NCBI GenBank assembly: GCA_018902385.1
Contig: JABSSW010000001.1
Coordinates: 1,240,001-1,304,000, forward strand
DNA: 64,000 bases
Direction: 5' to 3'
DNA from: Physcia stellaris
Lineage: Eukaryota > Ascomycota > Lecanoromycetes > Caliciales > Physciaceae
Shown here: one piece after another, positions 58,947 to 64,000 of the stretch
How positions within the stretch are numbered: position 1 is the stretch's first letter
Layout: each line of letters starts with the position of its first letter
Notes under the pieces: generated by a model
The model's database searches: none
What the model saw: the letters and a program-made list of their open reading frames with translations, nothing else
What the model was told of the DNA's origin: nothing
Translations under genes and position numbers: made by a program

Positions 58947-60650
58947 AATGTGTTTTTTTTTCGTTTTGATTTGATTTTTGATTATTGCATTTAAATTTTG
59001 TTTGAAATTGATCAAATAAATATAATAATTAATGAAATGAATTTTGTTTTCAACAACGAACAATTGATTTAATTTTAAATTTTGATTGAAATTTAGAAAT
59101 TTTGAAAATGCGACATTTGCAAATTCGATGAATAAATTAACATACGATTTAAATTTGATTTCGAACATTTCGTCGAATATTTTGATGAATACATTTTTCA
59201 AATGTTGATGAATTAAATTTCAAAAATGAATGATTTTTTTTTTCGATTTGAATTAATTGATAAATACATCGTGTTGAATTCACAACGAAAAATTACGAAC
59301 AAATTGATTTTCGAATTTCGTTAAAATTCAATTTTGATTATTTTGATCACATTTTTTTCGTGTGATGTTATTAATTTTTGTTTGTTAATCAATTTAATTC
59401 TTTTTTTGTTTAATTCAATTAATTTCGACTCGTTGATTCGTTTATGATTTTTTGTAAAAATTGATTTAAATGTGATTATTTTTTCGAAAATGTCGTTTTC
59501 GTCGTCAAGTAATTCGTCATTTTCAATTTTTTCGTTTTTGATGATTTGATTAATTTTTTTGCGATTTTTAATTTTGAATTGTAATTTCGAAAAAATAAAT
59601 AAATTTTGTTTTGTGAATTGTTTTCGTGTTTCGATACGTTTAATTTTTTTTCGATTTTTTTTGTTGTCAATTTCGATCAATACATTGATTTTATTGTCGA
59701 TCATTTTATTTGATTTATGTTAAAAAAATGTTTTGTAAAATCGTTAATGTATATCGTTTGAAACAATCGCGAAACAAAATTGTAAAAAAAACAAATTGTA
59801 AAAAAAACAAAGTGAAAATGTTTAATGAATTGCAAAATAAAAATTGAATAATTTCATCGCGATTAACAAACGCGTTAATTTCGATAAAAAAATGTTATAA
59901 CGAAAAACGAAATCGATTCGTATTCGTTGAAAAAAACGATAATGACGAAAAACGAAATCGATTCGTATTCGTTTGAAATTTTTATTTTTTTGTTAATTTA
60001 ACGTCATTGCGAACGATGTGTAATTTTTTTTTAATTGATAATCAGACATAATGTTCGTTGTTCAAATTTAATAATGATTCGTATATTGTCGTAAATTTCG
60101 TTAATCGAAATCAATAAATTTGTCAGAATTGATCGTTGATGATAAATTATAATATTATTGATATGATATTTTTTTGATTTTTTTTCGTGAATTGATTTGA
60201 TGTGAACGTTTTGTTTATAATAAATTTAATTTAATATTATACGAAATTTTAATCATTTCGATTTCAATTTTTTTTCATGTTATTTATCGATTTGATTATT
60301 TTTGATTAAAATTAAATCGTCAAAATTGAATATTTTTTGTTGTCGTTTTTTTTTTTTGATAATCATGAATATAATTGACTGTTTCGTTAATTAACAATTT
60401 GTTTTCTTTTTTTAGTGCGATATATATTTGATATTGATGAATTGACAAAAACTGTTCAACATTTGTTAAATTTGAAAAAATTATTGAATTTATATCGAAA
60501 TGATATTGTTTGAATTCAAATTTTAACATCAACATAATCGAAAAATAATTTAATGTTTTGATTGATTTAATATTCATTGTAAAAATGTGATTTCGAATAA
60601 ACAAAAATCACGAGTTTGTTGTTTCTCGATTTATACAATTTTTTGCAATA
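58947..60650. repeat. AT-rich hypermutated fossil sequence, right of the nested elements
   Basis: Same composition and missing dinucleotides as the left flank. Minus-strand frames (58914-59201, 59321-59704, 60320-60604) are Lys/Asn/Ile-rich and could be decayed gag-like or spacer sequence. I cannot assign a family. It probably represents the older repeat that received the outer gypsy element. Confidence 0.5.
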
Positions 60651-63600
60651 AAATTCAACATTTTTTGAATTGTTTTTTTCAAAAAATCAATCGATGAAAA
60701 ATGCGATATTGAATTTGTAAAATGATTAATGTCATGTTTCGTAAACATTGCGTTAACATCATTGTTAACGAAATGAAAATCATTGTCGATATACGTTTTT
60801 TTTGATCATTCGAAAATTGAACAAATATGTTTTCGTAAAAAATTTAACGTTTTCAAAACAATATGTGTACGATAAATTTTTGTTCAATTGAATTTGTTTC
60901 AATAATTTCGTTTTAAACAAACATATTGAGCATTTGTGATTGAACAAAAAAACGATATAAATTTTAATCAATTTAAATCGATCATGATCATTGATTGAAA
61001 ATGTTGAATGTTAAACGAAATACGTTGAATTGATTTTTTCAATCGACATTGACAAAAATGACAATTTTTACATCACTTTTCGATATTTTTTATTTTTGTA
61101 AATCAATAAATTCGTTTTATCAAAAAATCAAATGTTAAAATTGACGAGAAATGATCGTGATTTTCGTGAATTATTTTGAAAAATCGTGATATTTTTTTTT
61201 CGATTATGCAAATGTTATTTTTTTCGTTTGTTTTTTGATAAAATAAATGAATTGTGATAACGTGTGATAATAAAATGTAAACATTAATTTTATTTTCGAG
61301 AATTTTTATTTTTTTAATTGTTAATTTTTGTTTTTTCAAATTATTTGATTTTTTTTCGAAATATTTCATCAATTGATTATACATTGAAAAACGATAATAT
61401 TTATTCAATTTTTCAAATGACAAAATAAATAAAAATTTCGTTTTTCGTTTCATTTTTGATTTTTGTTCATTATTAATTTTAAATGAATGATCATGTTGTT
61501 CATCAAACAAATAAATGTTAAAATTTTGTAAATTCACATTTAACATTGACATAATTAAACGTTTTTTTTTCGAATAAATAATTACATTTTGCAATTTAAT
61601 GAACATTCGATTAAATTCATCGACAATATTTATATGTTGATTTTTATTGAATCGATGATGTAATTTGAAATCGAACTTTTTCAACATGTTTAATCATGAA
61701 ATTATTTTTTTTTTGTTTGTTTTGTGACGAACATTGATTTCAACGTTTCATGATCAATATATATCATTATTGAAAATTTGTTGTTCATGACTAATCATTT
61801 AATTTCGATTAAATTTTTCATTATAACATAACATTCACGTTCAAAATTCGAATATCGTGTTTTTGCGTCGTTCAAACGATAAAACAAAAACATGAACATT
61901 TTTTTATGAATTAACAATTTCGAAATAATTTCAATTTTTGTTTCAATATTTTGCAATTGAAATAAACAGATTTTCAATTTCGTTTCGTTAACATTCGTGA
62001 TCAAATAAAATTGAAATGTTAAATTTGTTTTTGTCATGACATTATTAATTATAATTTTTTTAATCGATTCGAATGTTTTTTGTTGATTTGTTTTTCAATC
62101 GAAAATATTTTTTTTACATATTTGCGTTGAATGATTGATCGTTTTATTCGAAACGTTTTATGTGATTTGATCAAATTTTCGTCGCATGATTTCATTTTTG
62201 TATCATGATTTTTTTTGAATTTGAATTCGTTTGACATCAACATGAAATAAATTTTTTTCATTTTTAACATTAATTTCGCTTTTTCGAATATAAAAATTCG
62301 TAAAAAAAACGTCAATCATAAAAACGCATTTAATTTTTTTCGATTTTTAAAAACAAATCAATTCAAAATTTTGTTGCGATGTTTGAAAATTGATTTCAAA
62401 TTTTTTGCATTTTTTTTCAAATTTTAAAAAATTTAATTTGTTCGAAAACAAATACGTTTTAAAATTAAATAAATACATTGAATCAAAAACACATTTGAAA
62501 AAATATTGAATGTGCAAAAAATTAAATAAAATTTCGTAATTTGTAATCGACGTTTCGTGATCATTCATAAACATTGCGAAAATTAATTCGTCATGATTAT
62601 TTATCATTGTAATTATTTTGATCACGTCGACGTCGTTAAATAACAAAAAATCAAATATCAAATTCGAAAATTGCGCATAAATAAACGATTTTTTTTTAAA
62701 ATTTTGATTCATTTTTAAATATATTCATTGATCGTTGAAAATAATAAATTCAATTTTATTTTTATTATTTTTTTTTATTGAAATCGCTCAATAATTATTT
62801 GTTGCGTTCGAACAAAAATAAATCGAAAATTTGAATTTCAAAAAAATAATTATAATTTTTTTCATGTGATGCATAAAATAAATTGATTTAATCGTGTATT
62901 TGTTAATGAATATAAAGTTATAAATTATTCGCAATAATTTTGATTTTTTTTTTTGAAAAAAAATTTGATTTTAATTTTTCATGAATTGTTTTTTTTGATT
63001 ATAATGTTTGCATTTTTTAATTTTGAAAAAATTCGATTTGCGAATTTTTTTTTTTGAAAATGTATTTAAATAACGTATTTCGAATTGATTTCGCATTCGA
63101 AATAAAATCGATTGAATGTTCAATAAAATTTGTAATTCGTATGTTTTTAATTGTCATCGCAAAACATTTTTTTCAAATGTAAATTAATCGTTTAATTTTA
63201 ATCATTTTTTTTTGTATTAGCGTTTAATTTTATAATAATTTCACTTTTTTCGAATCATTTTTCAATAACATTCATGTTTTCATTATTTAATTTTCGTTGC
63301 ATTGATTTTCTTTGCGTAAAAAAGTCATTTTTTGTATTTAACGAATATTTCGATAAAGAATAATCTGATATCGCAATCATAAAAATAAATATAATAATAA
63401 TTGTTATAAACGTTGTTGAATGTTGATTAAATATATTAAGATTTTTTTGATCAATTTTGCGACATTCACGATTCAACGAATGATCATTCGTTGAATACGT
63501 ATTCAATTTAATTGTTCATTTAAAAACAATTGACAAACAACGTCAATTAAATCGTTAATTTCGTCGTCGTTATTCATTTTTATCGTTGATAAATCAACAT

Positions 63601-64000
63601 GAATTGAAAAAATTTGAATTGACATTTTTCGTTTTTTTTTTCATTTTTTTCATTTATGATTATTTCGTTTGTGTCATAATGCGAATTAAAAATTATTTTT
63701 TTCATTCATGAAATGTTCAATAACAAATCATAAATTTGATTGTTCACGATATACGTTTTAATCACAATTTTTATTTTTTCGACATTGACAAAAAATACGA
63801 TGTAATTTGTGAACGTTTCAACGTGATTCGTGACTAAATTAATTCGAAAATAATCATTTGTTCGTACAAAAAATGCAAATTTCATGATTAAAAGTTTTTA
63901 ACGATTAATCAATTTCATCATCGATTTTTCATTTATCAATGTTTTTGACAATTTTACATTGTTTATTCAAAAAATAATCATCAAAAATTGTGATTGTTTA
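60651..64000 (-). mobile_element. third gypsy-like LTR retrotransposon fossil, running off the window
   Basis: Minus-strand remnants follow the gypsy order from right to left: reverse transcriptase-like segment about 62.7-62.3 kb, RNase H-like segment about 62.0-61.8 kb (ETRYSN-like RLNDAKTRYSNFERE), and a linker plus integrase start about 61.7-61.1 kb (FKLHHRFNKNQHINIVDEFN and ENHDHFSSILTFDFLIKR). No LTR was found for it within the window, and its upstream part lies beyond the right edge. It is more diverged than the other two, with many breaks. The 3' limit at 60651 is approximate. Confidence 0.65.

Noticed and set aside
43621-64000. Many open frames of 60-250 codons in the AT-rich block
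   Set aside because: They are remnants or chance frames in mutated retroelement sequence with Lys/Asn/Ile/Phe-biased composition. They are described only as parts of the fossils and not as genes.
43621-64000. Classical CpA-directed RIP as the explanation of the AT-rich block
   Set aside because: CpA and TpG remain abundant and nearly all LTR differences fall at CpT/ApG, which classical RIP does not predict. A RIP-like process with another target fits better.
43621-64000. Single-stranded cDNA editing (APOBEC-like) as the cause of the transitions
   Set aside because: Changes of both C-to-T and G-to-A type occur on the same strand of each LTR, which points to mutation of double-stranded DNA.

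Overview
This window is nuclear DNA of a filamentous ascomycete (Pezizomycotina). The evidence is compact genes with 50-80 bp GT-AG introns, a Zn(II)2Cys6 regulator, a 14-helix MFS exporter, a fungal 3-dehydroshikimate dehydratase, DUF4419 and 2EXR-type fungal proteins, and a sharply bounded AT-rich block of mutated LTR retroelements. I could not identify the species.

Layout. From 1 to 12.1 kb there is a Ctr copper transporter, replication factor C subunit 3, a 2EXR-like protein whose last intron carries a small inverted-repeat transposon, a DUF4419 protein, a small cysteine-rich secreted protein and a DUF7704-like membrane protein. From 12.7 to 29.1 kb lies what looks like one metabolic cluster: ABM-fold protein, zinc-cluster regulator, MFS exporter, 3-dehydroshikimate dehydratase, short-chain dehydrogenase, three-domain (A-T-R) carboxylic acid reductase and intradiol ring-cleavage dioxygenase. 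A plausible reading is that dehydroshikimate is turned into protocatechuate, which is reduced or cleaved and exported. A divergent glutamate-cysteine ligase follows. From 33.4 to 43.0 kb are housekeeping genes: ARPC3 (with an apparent one-base frameshift), TRM6, RVB2, LIN1/CD2BP2, UFD1 and a small Myb-like nuclear protein.

At about 43.62-43.67 kb the composition changes abruptly, and the rest of the window is AT-rich fossil retroelement sequence. A Ty3/gypsy element on the + strand (44686-58941, 172-bp LTRs, 5-bp target duplication ACAAC) is split by a second Ty3/gypsy element on the - strand (50905-57663, 236-bp LTRs). Remains of at least one more gypsy-like element run off the right edge.

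The most unusual signal is the mutation pattern of this block. CpC and CpT (and GpG and ApG) have almost disappeared, while CpA, TpG and CpG remain common. The two LTR pairs differ only by transitions, 25 of 27 of them at CpT/ApG. Classical repeat-induced point mutation acts mainly at CpA, so this looks like a RIP-like process with a different target dinucleotide. All counts were made by eye.
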